Source of the DNA: Aliiroseovarius sediminis
GTDB taxonomy: Bacteria > Pseudomonadota > Alphaproteobacteria > Rhodobacterales > Rhodobacteraceae
NCBI RefSeq assembly: GCF_022678485.1
Contig: NZ_JALBYP010000018.1
Coordinates: 248,001 to 312,000 of the forward strand
DNA length: 64,000 bases
Direction of reading: 5' to 3'
Shown here: positions 1 through 11,568 of the stretch, in pieces
How the letters are laid out: each line of letters starts with the position of its first letter
How positions within the stretch are numbered: position 1 is the first letter of the stretch
The notes under the pieces: model-generated
Seen by the model: the letters and a program-made list of their open reading frames with translations, nothing else
Databases searched by the model: none
Told to the model about the DNA's origin: nothing
Position numbers and translations under genes: made by a program

Positions 1-1004
1 CCCGCCTGTTCTTCGGCTTTCTGCATTTTGCGCATGACAGCGGATAGCGACATGTCAGACAGCATTCCGCCTTGAGGGGCGAAGAACACAAAATCGCTGC
101 CTTCCAAACGCGGCAGGTCGCGCAGAAGTTTGACCGCCCCCTCTGGCAACGGCACGCGATGCTCTCGCCCCGCCTTCATGCGATTTGACGGTATGACCCA
201 AAGCGCTTCATCCAAATCCACTTCGTTCCAGGTCATACCGCGCACCTCACCTGAGCGCGTGGCGGTCAGGCAGAGAAACTGCAAGGCGCGGGCAGAATTG
301 CCGCCCCGCGTGGCGAGCGCGTCCCACCAGCCCGGCGCATCCTTGAGCGTGAGCGCGGCATGGTGGCGGGTTTTGACGATCTTCTCGGGTTTGGGCAGAA
401 GCTCAGATAGAAACCCTTTGTAGCGCGCTGGGTTGTCGCTTTTGCGGTGGTTGGCGACAATGGCCCAATCAAAGACTTTCTCGATCCGGCCCCGCAAGCG
501 TCGGGCGGTTTCCGTCTTAGTCAGCCAGATCGGCTCCAGGATGCGCAACACGTCCTGTACCATCACCGCTTCCATCGACATATGCCCGATGGCCGGGATC
601 GCATAATTGTCCAGGGTCGAGCGCCATTGCTTGCGGTGCTTGTCGTTGCGAAACTCCTTGAGCTTGATCTCAAGATAGCGATCCACCGCATTGGCAAAAT
701 TCATATTGCCTTTGTCTATGTTGCGCTCGACGCGCGGGTCTTTGCCATTGCGCACCATCCGCTTGTTCTCAAGCGCATCCTCGCGTGCCATCGCCAGAGT
801 GCTAATCGGAAAGCTGCCAAGCCCAAGCTCAACGCGCTTGCCGCCGACAACCACGCGCTGCACCCATTGCTTGCGGCCCGCCTTGTCGAGCCGTAGGTAA
901 AGTCCCGTGCCTTTGCCGTCATGGTACTTACCAGGCGCGCGAACCTTGCTCACTAAGGCGGCTGTGAGCCCTGAATTTGGTCCTGGTCGGTTTGAAGTGG
1001 TCAC
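1..1004 (-). CDS. P4-type tyrosine integrase (3' end outside window)
   Basis: Site-specific tyrosine recombinase that would integrate or excise a genomic island or prophage. A GTG start at 1004, behind a GGGGGATAG Shine-Dalgarno-like stretch, gives 334 uninterrupted codons to base 3; the stop lies beyond the left edge. The first ~90 residues match the DUF4102 arm-binding domain (GKYHDGKGTGLYLRLDKAG). A helical core-binding region follows, then the start of the catalytic domain, where TATRSGEV carries the first catalytic Arg. The His-x-x-Arg and Tyr motifs would lie to the left and cannot be checked. The island it serves probably extends leftwards, because pgm, a core gene, lies to the right. 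No tRNA lies between it and pgm. Confidence 0.9.
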   Translation of the reverse strand, partial: MTTSNRPGPNSGLTAALVSKVRAPGKYHDGKGTGLYLRLDKAGRKQWVQRVVVGGKRVELGLGSFPISTLAMAREDALENKRMVRNGKDPRVERNIDKGNMNFANAVDRYLEIKLKEFRNDKHRKQWRSTLDNYAIPAIGHMSMEAVMVQDVLRILEPIWLTKTETARRLRGRIEKVFDWAIVANHRKSDNPARYKGFLSELLPKPEKIVKTRHHAALTLKDAPGWWDALATRGGNSARALQFLCLTATRSGEVRGMTWNEVDLDEALWVIPSNRMKAGREHRVPLPEGAVKLLRDLPRLEGSDFVFFAPQGGMLSDMSLSAVMRKMQKAEEQA

Positions 1005-3715
<2,711 letters not shown>

Positions 3716-3927
3716 ATGACAATCAGGGTTGAAGATTTTTGGCGGGCTAGATCTTCAGAGTTTGAAGGTTTTACGTGAATAACGAAAAAATAATACCCTC
3801 TTGATTACGCGGGTTATATTTCGCAGGCTCCCTGGACGGACAGTGTTTTCCAATAGTGTGACCGGAGTGCAATAGAGACTGTAGAGATCTCTTTATCCGG
3901 GTGTACAGAAAAAACAGGGAGAGAGAA

Positions 3928-4950
3928 ATGAAACATCAGGGGATAGGACGCTTCTTGGGAGCGTGCGCGTTTGCTGGCATGGCGCTTTGCTCAAGCGCTG
4001 CATTGGCGGAAGTGGAGATGCCATTTGCGCTGGATTGGAAGTTTGAAGGGCCCGCTGCCCCTTACTTTCTGTCGATCGAGAACGGCCACTTCGAAGCCGA
4101 GGGGCTTTCGGTTACCGTATTGGAGGGTGCCGGTTCGCTTGATGCGATTCCAAAAGTTGCCACTGGGGCATTCCCTGTGGGCTTTGCCGATATGGCATCT
4201 TTGATGAAATTCATCGACCAAAACCCGGGGGCGCCTGTTACCGCGGTTATGATGGTCTACGACAAACCTGCGTTCTCCATCGTCGGACGCAAATCACATG
4301 GCATCGAAAAGCCAACTGATCTGGAAGGTAAGATTCTGGGTGCGCCGCCGCCCGATGGCGCTTGGGCACAGTTTCCTGTCTTTGCCGCCGAAAACAATAT
4401 CGATGTCTCCAAAGTGACCGTCGAACCTGTCGGTTTCCCGACGCGCGAACCCATGCTGGCCGAGGGTAAAGTCGATGCAATTGCCGGCTTCTCGTTCACG
4501 TCATCGTTGAATACAATGCGCCTGGGCGTTCCCGAAGATGACATTACTGTGCTTCTTATGGCCAACCACGGGCTTGCGCTTTACGGGAATGCGGTGATCG
4601 TAAATACCGATTTTGCCGAAGAAAACCCTGATGCCGTCAAGGGTTTTGTGCGCGCCATCGCTGCGGGCTGGAAAGATGCGATTGCTGATCCCGCCACGGC
4701 CGCCCAGATCCTTGCCAACCATAACCCGGCGGTGGATACGGATTTCGAAACGCGGCGCCTGAAGATGTCGATCGATGACAACGTTTTGACCGACTATGTC
4801 AGGGAAAATGGCATGGGCGGCATCGATGCTGACCGAATGGATCGATCAATCGAGCAGATGAAGATGGTGTATGAGTTCGTCAACGAACCCGACCGGGAGC
4901 TTTATTTTGATGACAGCTTCCTTCCTGAAGAGCCGCTGAAGATCAACTGA
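3928..4950 (+). CDS. ABC transporter substrate-binding protein (NMT1/SsuA-like)
   Basis: Periplasmic solute-binding component of an importer encoded with the next two genes. The ATG at 3928 follows AGGGAGAG; an upstream GTG at 3901 lacks a good site. A Sec signal peptide is visible: MKHQ, a hydrophobic core and cleavage after ALA at about residue 26. The mature part, with APYFLSIENGHFEAEGL near its start, is the NMT1/THI5 and nitrate/sulfonate/taurine-type fold. The 340-residue length fits. The substrate cannot be read from sequence; pyrimidine precursors, sulfonates or nitrate-like anions are all possible for this family. The gene sits about 60 bases before the ATPase gene. Confidence 0.88.
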   Translation: MKHQGIGRFLGACAFAGMALCSSAALAEVEMPFALDWKFEGPAAPYFLSIENGHFEAEGLSVTVLEGAGSLDAIPKVATGAFPVGFADMASLMKFIDQNPGAPVTAVMMVYDKPAFSIVGRKSHGIEKPTDLEGKILGAPPPDGAWAQFPVFAAENNIDVSKVTVEPVGFPTREPMLAEGKVDAIAGFSFTSSLNTMRLGVPEDDITVLLMANHGLALYGNAVIVNTDFAEENPDAVKGFVRAIAAGWKDAIADPATAAQILANHNPAVDTDFETRRLKMSIDDNVLTDYVRENGMGGIDADRMDRSIEQMKMVYEFVNEPDRELYFDDSFLPEEPLKIN

Positions 4951-5012
4951 TCGCGTCCAGCCCCCATCGGTTCATGCGGTGGGGGCTCGTATTTTCCCGG
5001 AAAGCTTCTCGT

Positions 5013-5795
5013 ATGAACCTTATCGAAACTAAGGGCGTTCATCACGCCTACGAAACCCCTATGGGCCCGCTTCCGGTATTGGCCGGTCTGGACCTCGCCA
5101 TACCCGAAAGCAGTTTTTGTGCCGTTGTCGGGCCTTCCGGTTGCGGAAAGTCGACCTTGACCCGACTGATCGCTGGCCTTTTGATCCCGGATGAAGGCGA
5201 AGTCTGGCTGGATGGGGCGCAAGTAAAGTCACCTCGCAAAACCGTTGGCATGGCTTTTCAAAATCCGGTGCTTCTGGAGTGGCGCACGATATTGGAAAAC
5301 GTCATCTTGCCGTTGGAAATTGTCGCACCCGGTATGCCGCGCAAACAGCGCGTAGATCGCGCAATGGAATTGCTGGACATGGTCGGCTTGACCGGGTTCG
5401 AAAACAAGCGCCCCAGCGAACTGTCAGGAGGCATGCGCCAGCGTGCTTCTCTGTGTCGCTCGATCGTCCACAAGCCCAGAGTGTTGATCATGGACGAACC
5501 CTTTGGTGCGCTTGATGCGTTCACGCGCGAAGATCTTTGGCAGACCATGCGCGACCTGCGCGCCGCCGAACCATTTACCGGGGTTCTGATTACCCATGAT
5601 CTTCGCGAAAGCGTCTTTCTTGGCGATCAGGTTGTCGTGTTGTCCGATCGTCCCGCCCGCACCCAGCACGTGTTGGATGTGACCCTGCCTGCCGACCGTA
5701 CCCTGGATATTCTGTACACACCCGAGGCGGGTGAAATGTTGCATGAGTTGCGCGACCAGATCCGCATCGCACAAAACCGTAACGAGGCAGCGTGA
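5013..5795 (+). CDS. ABC transporter ATP-binding protein (SsuB/TauB-like)
   Basis: Nucleotide-binding subunit that would energise the importer. I chose the ATG at 5013, giving 260 residues and starting MNLIETKGV, because the upstream extension from 4974 has no family similarity. Walker A is GPSGCGKST, the signature is LSGGMRQRASL, and Walker B is VLIMDEPFGALDA followed by the H-loop in LITHDLRE. The order and spacing match the nitrate/sulfonate/taurine ATPases. It overlaps the permease start by one base (TGATG), so translation is probably coupled. Confidence 0.92.
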   Translation: MNLIETKGVHHAYETPMGPLPVLAGLDLAIPESSFCAVVGPSGCGKSTLTRLIAGLLIPDEGEVWLDGAQVKSPRKTVGMAFQNPVLLEWRTILENVILPLEIVAPGMPRKQRVDRAMELLDMVGLTGFENKRPSELSGGMRQRASLCRSIVHKPRVLIMDEPFGALDAFTREDLWQTMRDLRAAEPFTGVLITHDLRESVFLGDQVVVLSDRPARTQHVLDVTLPADRTLDILYTPEAGEMLHELRDQIRIAQNRNEAA

Positions 5796-6559
5796 TGAAC
5801 ACTCTTAAAAAAGTTGGCGTTCCTATCGTATCAATCGTAATTTTTCTGCTGTTTTGGGAGGGTCTTGTCTGGATCAATGACTGGCCAAAATACAAGATGG
5901 CGGCACCCTCTGATCTGCCGGATGCCTTTTGGAAATTCCGCTGGCTTTTCCTTGAAATGGGGTGGCAGACGCTTTGGCGTACCGTGATCGGATTGGTGTT
6001 GGCGGTGTTGGTTGGCGGCGCTTTGGGCATGATCATGGGGCTTTCTCAAATCTTCCGGGGCGCACTCTATCCTTTGCTGGTCGGCTTTAACGCCATCCCC
6101 AAGGCGACATTGGTGCCGGTCATTGCGCTGATCTTTATCGGTCAACATGACTTCAATACCGTGTTGATGGCGGTCATGATCTCGTTTTTTCCCATCGCGG
6201 TCTCGGTCAGTATCGGCCTTTCCACGCTGGAACCCGAGTATCGCGACATTCTGCGGGCCCTCGGCGCATCGAGATTTACGATTTTTCGAAAAATCGCCCT
6301 CCCCAAAACCCTGCCGGAATTTTTCGGAGCCCTGAAGGTGTCGGTGACGCTGGCCTTTATCGGAACGAACCTCGTAGAGATTGTTTCACCCCACGGGCGC
6401 GGTCTTGGGGCGCTTTTCAAATCTGGGGAAATCAATGGCAACTACCCGCTGATGTTTGCAGTCCTGATTGCTTTGGCCATCCTTGGTATCGTTCTCTATT
6501 ATCTCGTCGTTATCTTCGAGAAGATATTTGCAGGATGGGCTGAACGCCCGCAAACCTGA
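5795..6559 (+). CDS. ABC transporter permease (SsuC/TauC-like)
   Basis: Inner-membrane channel subunit of the same importer, 254 residues with about six hydrophobic segments. The BPD_transp_1 coupling loop is present as EYRDILRALGAS followed by FRKIALPKTLPEF, the EAA-type contact with the ATPase. The ATG at 5795 overlaps the TGA of the ATPase gene; a GTG one codon earlier is also possible. It ends the operon, and the DNA downstream is the degraded integrase region. Confidence 0.92.
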   Translation: MNTLKKVGVPIVSIVIFLLFWEGLVWINDWPKYKMAAPSDLPDAFWKFRWLFLEMGWQTLWRTVIGLVLAVLVGGALGMIMGLSQIFRGALYPLLVGFNAIPKATLVPVIALIFIGQHDFNTVLMAVMISFFPIAVSVSIGLSTLEPEYRDILRALGASRFTIFRKIALPKTLPEFFGALKVSVTLAFIGTNLVEIVSPHGRGLGALFKSGEINGNYPLMFAVLIALAILGIVLYYLVVIFEKIFAGWAERPQT

Positions 6560-6704
6560 AGTCACTTGCGAGACTTGGTGCAATTGCGCCTGGGTGTCAG
6601 CGCGACGTCACGGTTGGTCTGGTTTGCCCGTGGGCGTTCAAAAGGGACAGGCTGGATAGCTTCTTCCGACGGCATTGCGATGTGCCAGGATGCTGTGGGT
6701 TACC

Positions 6705-7637
6705 TCAGAGGTGGGATGTTAGCTGTTGATCGCCGCTAAGAACTGACCCGGTATCGGCAGCGGCGAGGCCCGCGATCTCTTTACGAAGCGCCCCTGTAAA
6801 AGCGCCAATCATAGGCGACCCATAGATGCCGTTGCGGTAAATTTTTTCGAGCCCGGATCGGTCTGGTGGTATTCAGACTTCGATCCTGACCAAACCGGAG
6901 ATTTGAACAGACGGCGCGGCATAGCCTTGGTAAACGCCCGTTTCTTATCGCAGTTGCGGAAGGTGTCCTTGCGGCGCAATTTGCCGGATCTGAGCTTGAG
7001 ATTGATCGCAATCCCCTCATCTGAGGCCCATTCGACGATCTGGCCCAGATGCTCAAGGTGGCGGTTGATCGTACCCATGGACAGCGCGACTTTTTCGCCG
7101 GCAGTTTGGCGGCGCGGGCCATGATCTCTTCTCGGGTGGCATTGCGGTCAGCGGGGCTTTTGCCCCAGCTTTTCGGCTGCTTGTAAAGCGCTGCGCTAAA
7201 ACCCTTGGCAACCGTTTGCCGGATTGGGCGCGCGTCGCTGATGCCCGTCAGCGTGGTAGACAGGCCCCCAAAGCTCTTATATTGGCGCAAGGTTTTCTCC
7301 TCAATGCCTTCACTGCGCTTCCCGTTGTCCAGGCGCGAGACAACGGCCGGCATCTTGGGATCAAGAGTGTCAGGGTCTCCCGCAGCAGCGTGACATGTTC
7401 CGCACTCAGACGATCCACCGGTCTCTCCGTCGTCAGCGCGACGGCCAGGTCTATGAGCGCGGTCAGCGCGCGGACAAGACATGTCGCTTTAGAAAAGACG
7501 TCGGTGCGAAGTGAAAGACAGAGGGCCGAAGTTTGATCAGGGTTCGAAATCCTCGCGAGGGCCCTGGGCAGGCGTCGCCGGAAGAAGAAGCCCAAGGGCC
7601 GTTTTTCGAGGTAGGGCATATGTGCGACTCTGGCCAT
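6705..7637 (-). pseudogene. Degenerate, truncated tyrosine integrase
   Basis: A roseobacter-type integrase broken by frameshifts, rebuilt across three minus-strand frames. The N-terminal part starts near 7637 and contains MPYLEKRPLGFFFRRRLP and RLSAEHVTLLRETLTLL. The frame changes near 7360-7390 to a segment with IEEKTLRQYKSFGGL and ATREEIMARAAKLPA. It changes again near 7090 to INRHLEHLGQIVEWASDEGI and WSGSKSEYHQTDPGSKKF, then near 6830 to GAFTGALRKEIAGL. The usual TGxR catalytic Arg is replaced by Leu in TGAL. The frame stops at 6705, so the His and Tyr catalytic residues are missing. It begins 165 bases beyond the 3' end of tRNA-Asn, as expected for an element that once used that tRNA. Confidence 0.82.
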
Positions 7638-7684
7638 GGCCGGGTGCTCCGAAATGAATTTCAGGGCATCCTGGAGTCGCGACC

Positions 7685-7744
7685 GTGTACCTGGTCGTGC
7701 ACCGCTTCGTGCACGCATTTGTGCACCGGTTCGTGCACGTGCAC
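7685..7744. repeat. 12-bp periodic GTGCAC direct repeats
   Basis: The palindrome GTGCAC (first copy GTGTAC) starts at 7685, 7697, 7709, 7721 and 7733, exactly 12 bases apart, with an extra copy at 7739. The spacers are 6 bases and mostly pyrimidine-ended (CTGGTC, CGCTTC, GCATTT, CGGTTC). The array lies between the integrase remnant and tRNA-Asn, on the 5' side of the integrase. One reading is a set of arm-type binding sites for the lost recombinase; another is a simple tandem duplication. Confidence 0.8.
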
Positions 7745-7801
7745 GGGTGGCTCCGACTCCGGTCGGGGCTCAACCAATGAAATCAACCACTTGGGGGATT
7801 T

Positions 7802-7876
7802 TGGCTCCGGCGGTAGGGATCGAACCTACGACCAATTGATTAACAGTCAACTGCTCTACCGCTGAGCTACGCCGGA
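7802..7876 (-). tRNA. tRNA-Asn (anticodon GTT)
   Basis: A complete 75-base cloverleaf on the minus strand, 5' end at 7876. The acceptor stem TCCGGCG pairs with CGCCGGA. The D arm is GCTCAGCGGTAGAGC, the anticodon loop is CTGTTAA giving GTT, and the T arm contains GGTTCGATCC. CCA is encoded at 7804-7802. The integrase remnant and 12-bp repeats lie directly beyond its 3' end, which makes it the likely historical integration target. Confidence 0.96.
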
Positions 7877-7932
7877 ACACTTGGGCGATATAGCAAGAGC
7901 GATTCCGGGCTGCAAGGGCTATTCTCGTTTTT

Positions 7933-8856
7933 TCAGCTGATCCTCAGAAAATACGCGTTGGCCTCTAATTGTGGGGTTGCGGTGACGATTTTTCGGGTGG
8001 AAAGGTCGATCAAATGGGCAAACACGTTGCGTTCGGCGGCGGGCAGCAGTGCAGGGGGTGTGTCGGTATAAATAGCCCGTGTCAGGGCGGGAATGGTTGT
8101 GGGATGACCGTTTGACATGGCGGTCAGGATGTCGTGTTCGCGTGTCGTGCGGTGGGCGATCAGCCAAGCCAGTCGCTGGGCGGGGTCGCTGATTGGATCT
8201 CCATGCGCTGGATAGAAAAGGTGATCCTGGCGGGCGGCGAGTTTCGTGCAAGATGCCATGAAGGCGGTTAGGTCACCATCCGGCGGAGAGACCAAAGAGC
8301 TGGCCCATCCCATAACATGATCTCCTGTAAAAACAATATTATCCAAAGCAAAGCTAAGGTGGTTTGAGAAGTGGCCGGGGGTCCAGACGGCCTCGACTTG
8401 TAAGCCGCCCGCATCGAATACCTCGCCGTCCGATACGCAGATATCGGGGGCGAAGCGCGCGTCAACGCCTTCGCCGCCTGACCGCAATCCACGGGCGACA
8501 AGGTCGTCCATCATGGGGCTGCGGCCTGCACGCGCATCGCCAAAGGCGATCACGGGCGCGTCGGTGCGGTCGGACAGATGTGTGGCGAGGGGCGAATGGT
8601 CCAGATGCGCGTGGGTCACAAGGATCTGCGTCACCCGTTCACCACGGGAAAGTCCGGCCAGAATCGCGTCAAGATGAGTGCGGTCGGCGGGGCCGGGGTC
8701 GATCACCGCGACGTCGCCTTCGCCCAGCACAAATGTATTCGTACCCCAATATGTCATGGGCGAGGGGTTGGGGGCGATGATCCGACGAATGCCGGGGCCT
8801 ATCTGCACCATCACGCCGGCAGGCGGACGTTTTTGGGGATCGGGTGTGTCTGCCAT
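7933..8856 (-). CDS. MBL-fold metallo-hydrolase (LACTB2-like)
   Basis: Cytosolic metallo-beta-lactamase-fold hydrolase of 307 residues. The zinc motif THAHLDHS (HxHxDH) is intact. The further ligands appear in the contexts TPGHFSNH, FTGDHVM and YPAHGDPI. The C-terminal ~75 residues resemble the winged-helix tail of LACTB2-type proteins, some of which cleave RNA; the substrate here is unknown. The ATG at 8856 follows GGAGACGACG, so it is preferred over an in-frame ATG at 8946 that would collide with the divergent kinase gene. It runs towards tRNA-Asn. Confidence 0.88.
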   Translation of the reverse strand: MADTPDPQKRPPAGVMVQIGPGIRRIIAPNPSPMTYWGTNTFVLGEGDVAVIDPGPADRTHLDAILAGLSRGERVTQILVTHAHLDHSPLATHLSDRTDAPVIAFGDARAGRSPMMDDLVARGLRSGGEGVDARFAPDICVSDGEVFDAGGLQVEAVWTPGHFSNHLSFALDNIVFTGDHVMGWASSLVSPPDGDLTAFMASCTKLAARQDHLFYPAHGDPISDPAQRLAWLIAHRTTREHDILTAMSNGHPTTIPALTRAIYTDTPPALLPAAERNVFAHLIDLSTRKIVTATPQLEANAYFLRIS

Positions 8857-8944
8857 CGTCGTCTCCGTCCATCGAATCCTTGGCGATAGTAACGCTGCGC
8901 TGTCGCTGCTTGGCAAGCGGGGCGCTGCGTCATAGGGTCCGGTC

Positions 8945-10288
8945 ATGGTTCAACTGCCTAAAAACCGCTTCCTTGATTTTGCGTGGCTGAAACAGTTCAT
9001 GCCGCGGGGTCTGTATGGCCGGGCCGCGATGATCTTGATTGTGCCGATCGTGATCTTGCAGCTTGTCGTCTCGGTCGTGTTTATTCAACGACACTTCAAT
9101 CGGATTACGGTGCAGATGACCTCTGGCATTGTTTTGGAGCTTGCCTATCTTCGAGCCGAGGTCGAAGCGGCCCCGACACCCGCTGCGGCCCAGACGCGCG
9201 GGGCGCAGGTGGTTGGACCGCTGGCAATGCAGATGCAGCTTCCGGGCGTGCCGGTTATGCCTTCGATCCGGTTCACTGATTTCACCGGGCCGCTGGTGGC
9301 GCGGACGTTGCAGGCGGGTTTGCCCGCATTGACAGGGGTCGATCTGACAACGTCGCGCGAAGCTGTGGTGGTGGGCGTTGACACGCGGCACGGCCCGATG
9401 CGTGTGCAGTTTTCGCGCGACCGCGTGTCGGCGTCAAACCCTCATCAATTGCTTGTTTTAATGGTGGCGACGGGCGTTCTGATGACGTTGATCGCCTATC
9501 TGTTCCTGCGCAATCAGATCAAACCGATCCGCCAACTGGCCCGCGCGGCGGAAGCGTTTGGTAAAGGGCAGGTGGTGCCCTACAAACTGGCGGGCGCGAC
9601 CGAGGTGCGATCAGCTGGCAAGGCATTTCTGGACATGCGCTCGCGGCTTGAGCGGCAGATCGAGCAGCGCACTCTGATGCTGTCAGGCGTCAGCCATGAC
9701 CTGCGCACACCGCTGACCCGGTTGCGGCTGGGACTGGCGATGATTGACGATGACAGTCGGGACGATTTGGAGCGGGACGTGAAGGATATGGAGCGTCTGG
9801 TGGACCGTTTCCTGAGTTTTGCACGTTCAGATGCGCTGGAAGACGACCCCGAACCCGTTGATCTTGCCGCGTTGACCAGACACTTGGCCGATAACGCCGC
9901 ACGGGCCGGGCAAAACGTGGTGTTGGGTGACGTGGTCGATCCCGGCAAGTATCCCGTGCGCCGGGCGGCACTTGAGCGGGCGTTGGAAAACCTGTTGGGC
10001 AACGCGACGCGCTATGGTTCGAATGTGCGGCTGTCTTTGGTGATGGGGCGCGGTGATTTGCGCTTCGTTGTAGAAGACGATGGCCCGGGCATTCCACCCG
10101 ACACGCGCGAAGAGGCATTGAAGCCATTTGCGCGTCTGGACAAGGCGCGCAATCAGGATAAAGGGTCCAGTGTGGGCTTGGGATTGGCTATCGCCAGTGA
10201 CATTGCGCGCGGGCATGGTGGTCATCTTCGACTGGGCGACAGCGCTGATCTGGGGGGCTTGAAGGTCGAGTTGGTTTTGCCTCGTTGA
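8945..10288 (+). CDS. Sensor histidine kinase, EnvZ-type
   Basis: Membrane two-component sensor kinase of 447 residues. A transmembrane helix lies at about 28-48, followed by a ~120-residue periplasmic domain, a second helix at about 163-182 and a HAMP domain (LRNQIKPIRQLARAAEAF). The HisKA box is SGVSHDLRTPLTRLRL. The HATPase_c domain has an N box (ALENLLGNATRYG), a G1 box (VEDDGPGIP) and a G2 box (GLGLAIASDIA). No response-regulator gene is adjacent, so its partner must be elsewhere; an OmpR-type regulator is expected from the family. The ribosome binding site is weak. Confidence 0.9.
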   Translation: MVQLPKNRFLDFAWLKQFMPRGLYGRAAMILIVPIVILQLVVSVVFIQRHFNRITVQMTSGIVLELAYLRAEVEAAPTPAAAQTRGAQVVGPLAMQMQLPGVPVMPSIRFTDFTGPLVARTLQAGLPALTGVDLTTSREAVVVGVDTRHGPMRVQFSRDRVSASNPHQLLVLMVATGVLMTLIAYLFLRNQIKPIRQLARAAEAFGKGQVVPYKLAGATEVRSAGKAFLDMRSRLERQIEQRTLMLSGVSHDLRTPLTRLRLGLAMIDDDSRDDLERDVKDMERLVDRFLSFARSDALEDDPEPVDLAALTRHLADNAARAGQNVVLGDVVDPGKYPVRRAALERALENLLGNATRYGSNVRLSLVMGRGDLRFVVEDDGPGIPPDTREEALKPFARLDKARNQDKGSSVGLGLAIASDIARGHGGHLRLGDSADLGGLKVELVLPR

Positions 10289-10319
10289 CACCCGGCGCCT
10301 GACTGGCGCTGTTTCGGTA

Positions 10320-10395
10320 TGGTAGGCCCGGCAGGATTCGAACCTGCAACCAAAGCGTTATGAGCGCTCTGCTCTAACCGTTGAGCTACAGGCCC
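10320..10395 (-). tRNA. tRNA with CAT anticodon (probably tRNA-Ile2, possibly elongator Met)
   Basis: A complete 76-base cloverleaf on the minus strand, 5' end at 10395. The acceptor stem GGGCCTG pairs with CGGGCCT using two G-U pairs. The D arm is GCTCAACGGTTAGAGC, the anticodon loop is CTCATAA and the T arm contains GGTTCGAATCC. CCA is encoded at 10322-10320. The CAT anticodon is shared by elongator Met and by Ile2, which carries lysidine at C34. The G1-U72 pair and the body are more like alphaproteobacterial Ile2 tRNAs as I remember them. This assignment is inference. Confidence 0.93.
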
Positions 10396-10518
10396 ACTGC
10401 AAACTCGGCTGTTGCCCTTGCTAGCAAACTGGTGCGCGGCGTCAAGCGAGGCGTGGACTCTTTGCCCCCCTTAAGCTATCGCAGGCGCAGTTTTTATGCA
10501 GGTCAACCGGGGGACCAG

Positions 10519-11568
10519 ATGAGCAACGCATCCAAGGGCATCACCTATGCCGACGCAGGCGTGGATATTGACGCGGGCAACGCATTGGTTGAACGGATCA
10601 AACCCGCCGCCAAACGCACCAACCGTCCGGGCGTTATGGCTGGCCTTGGGGGATTTGGCGCGCTGTTTGATCTGAAAGGCGCCGGCTTCACCGACCCGGT
10701 TCTGGTGTCTGCCACGGACGGTGTCGGCACCAAGCTGCGCATCGCGATTGACACGGGTAATGTGGACACGATCGGCATTGATCTGGTCGCCATGTGTGTC
10801 AATGACCTTGTGTGCCAAGGGGCAGAACCGCTGTTCTTCCTTGATTATTTCGCCACGGGCCGTCTGGAAACGGACAAGGCCGCGCGGATCATTGAAGGTA
10901 TCGCCAAGGGGTGCGAACTGTCCGGCTGTGCGCTGATCGGCGGCGAAACCGCCGAAATGCCCGGCATGTACGAGGACGGGGATTTCGACTTGGCCGGCTT
11001 CTCGGTCGGCGCGATGGAGCGCGGCGAGGACTTGCCCAAAGGTGTGCGGGAAGGTGACGTGTTGCTGGGTCTGGCCTCGGACGGGGTGCATTCGAACGGT
11101 TATTCGCTGGTGCGCAAACTGGTCGAGGTCTCGGGCCTTGGCTGGGACGCGGATTGTCCGTGGAATGGCGATATCACGCTGGGCGAGGCGCTTCTGGCCC
11201 CAACGCGCCTTTATGTGCGTCAGGCGTTGGACGCGGTGCGGGCAGGGGGCGTTCACGCGCTAGCCCATATCACCGGCGGTGGCCTGACCGAAAACCTGCC
11301 GCGTGTGCTGCCCGACGGATTGGGCGCTTTGGTCGATCTGGATGGATGGGATTTGCCGCCGGTTTTCAAATGGTTGGCACAAACAGGCCAGATGTCTGAG
11401 GCAGAACTGCTAAAGACCTTCAATTCGGGGCAGGGCATGGTGTTGGTCGTTGATGCTAAGCAGGCGCCCACCCTGACCGAACAGCTGACCCAAGCAGGCG
11501 AGCATGTCACGCAAATGGGCCGCGTCCAGTCGGGCGAAGGCGTCAGCTATCTGGGGTCGCTTCTGTGA
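10519..11568 (+). CDS. purM: Phosphoribosylformylglycinamidine cyclo-ligase (AIR synthetase)
   Basis: Fifth step of purine synthesis: converts FGAM plus ATP to AIR. It has 349 residues, the normal length. The ATG at 10519 follows GGGGGACCAG; the longer frame from 10381 overlaps the tRNA and is rejected. Family motifs include [18 protein letters not shown], the ATP-binding DGVGTKLR, the segment [19 protein letters not shown] and [11 protein letters not shown]. It is translationally coupled to purN through a four-base overlap. Confidence 0.97.
   Translation: MSNASKGITYADAGVDIDAGNALVERIKPAAKRTNRPGVMAGLGGFGALFDLKGAGFTDPVLVSATDGVGTKLRIAIDTGNVDTIGIDLVAMCVNDLVCQGAEPLFFLDYFATGRLETDKAARIIEGIAKGCELSGCALIGGETAEMPGMYEDGDFDLAGFSVGAMERGEDLPKGVREGDVLLGLASDGVHSNGYSLVRKLVEVSGLGWDADCPWNGDITLGEALLAPTRLYVRQALDAVRAGGVHALAHITGGGLTENLPRVLPDGLGALVDLDGWDLPPVFKWLAQTGQMSEAELLKTFNSGQGMVLVVDAKQAPTLTEQLTQAGEHVTQMGRVQSGEGVSYLGSLL

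Noticed and set aside
7535-7565. A tRNA T-arm-like string (GGTTCGAAATCC) that might be an attachment-site fragment.
   Set aside because: It lies inside the recognisable N-terminal coding part of the integrase remnant and does not match the 3' end of tRNA-Asn.
7685-7744. Short regularly spaced repeats considered as a CRISPR array.
   Set aside because: Repeat and spacer units are only six bases each and no cas gene is present.
10381-10518. A longer purM reading frame starting inside the tRNA gene.
   Set aside because: The ATG at 10519 has a ribosome binding site and gives the normal protein; the extension overlaps the tRNA.
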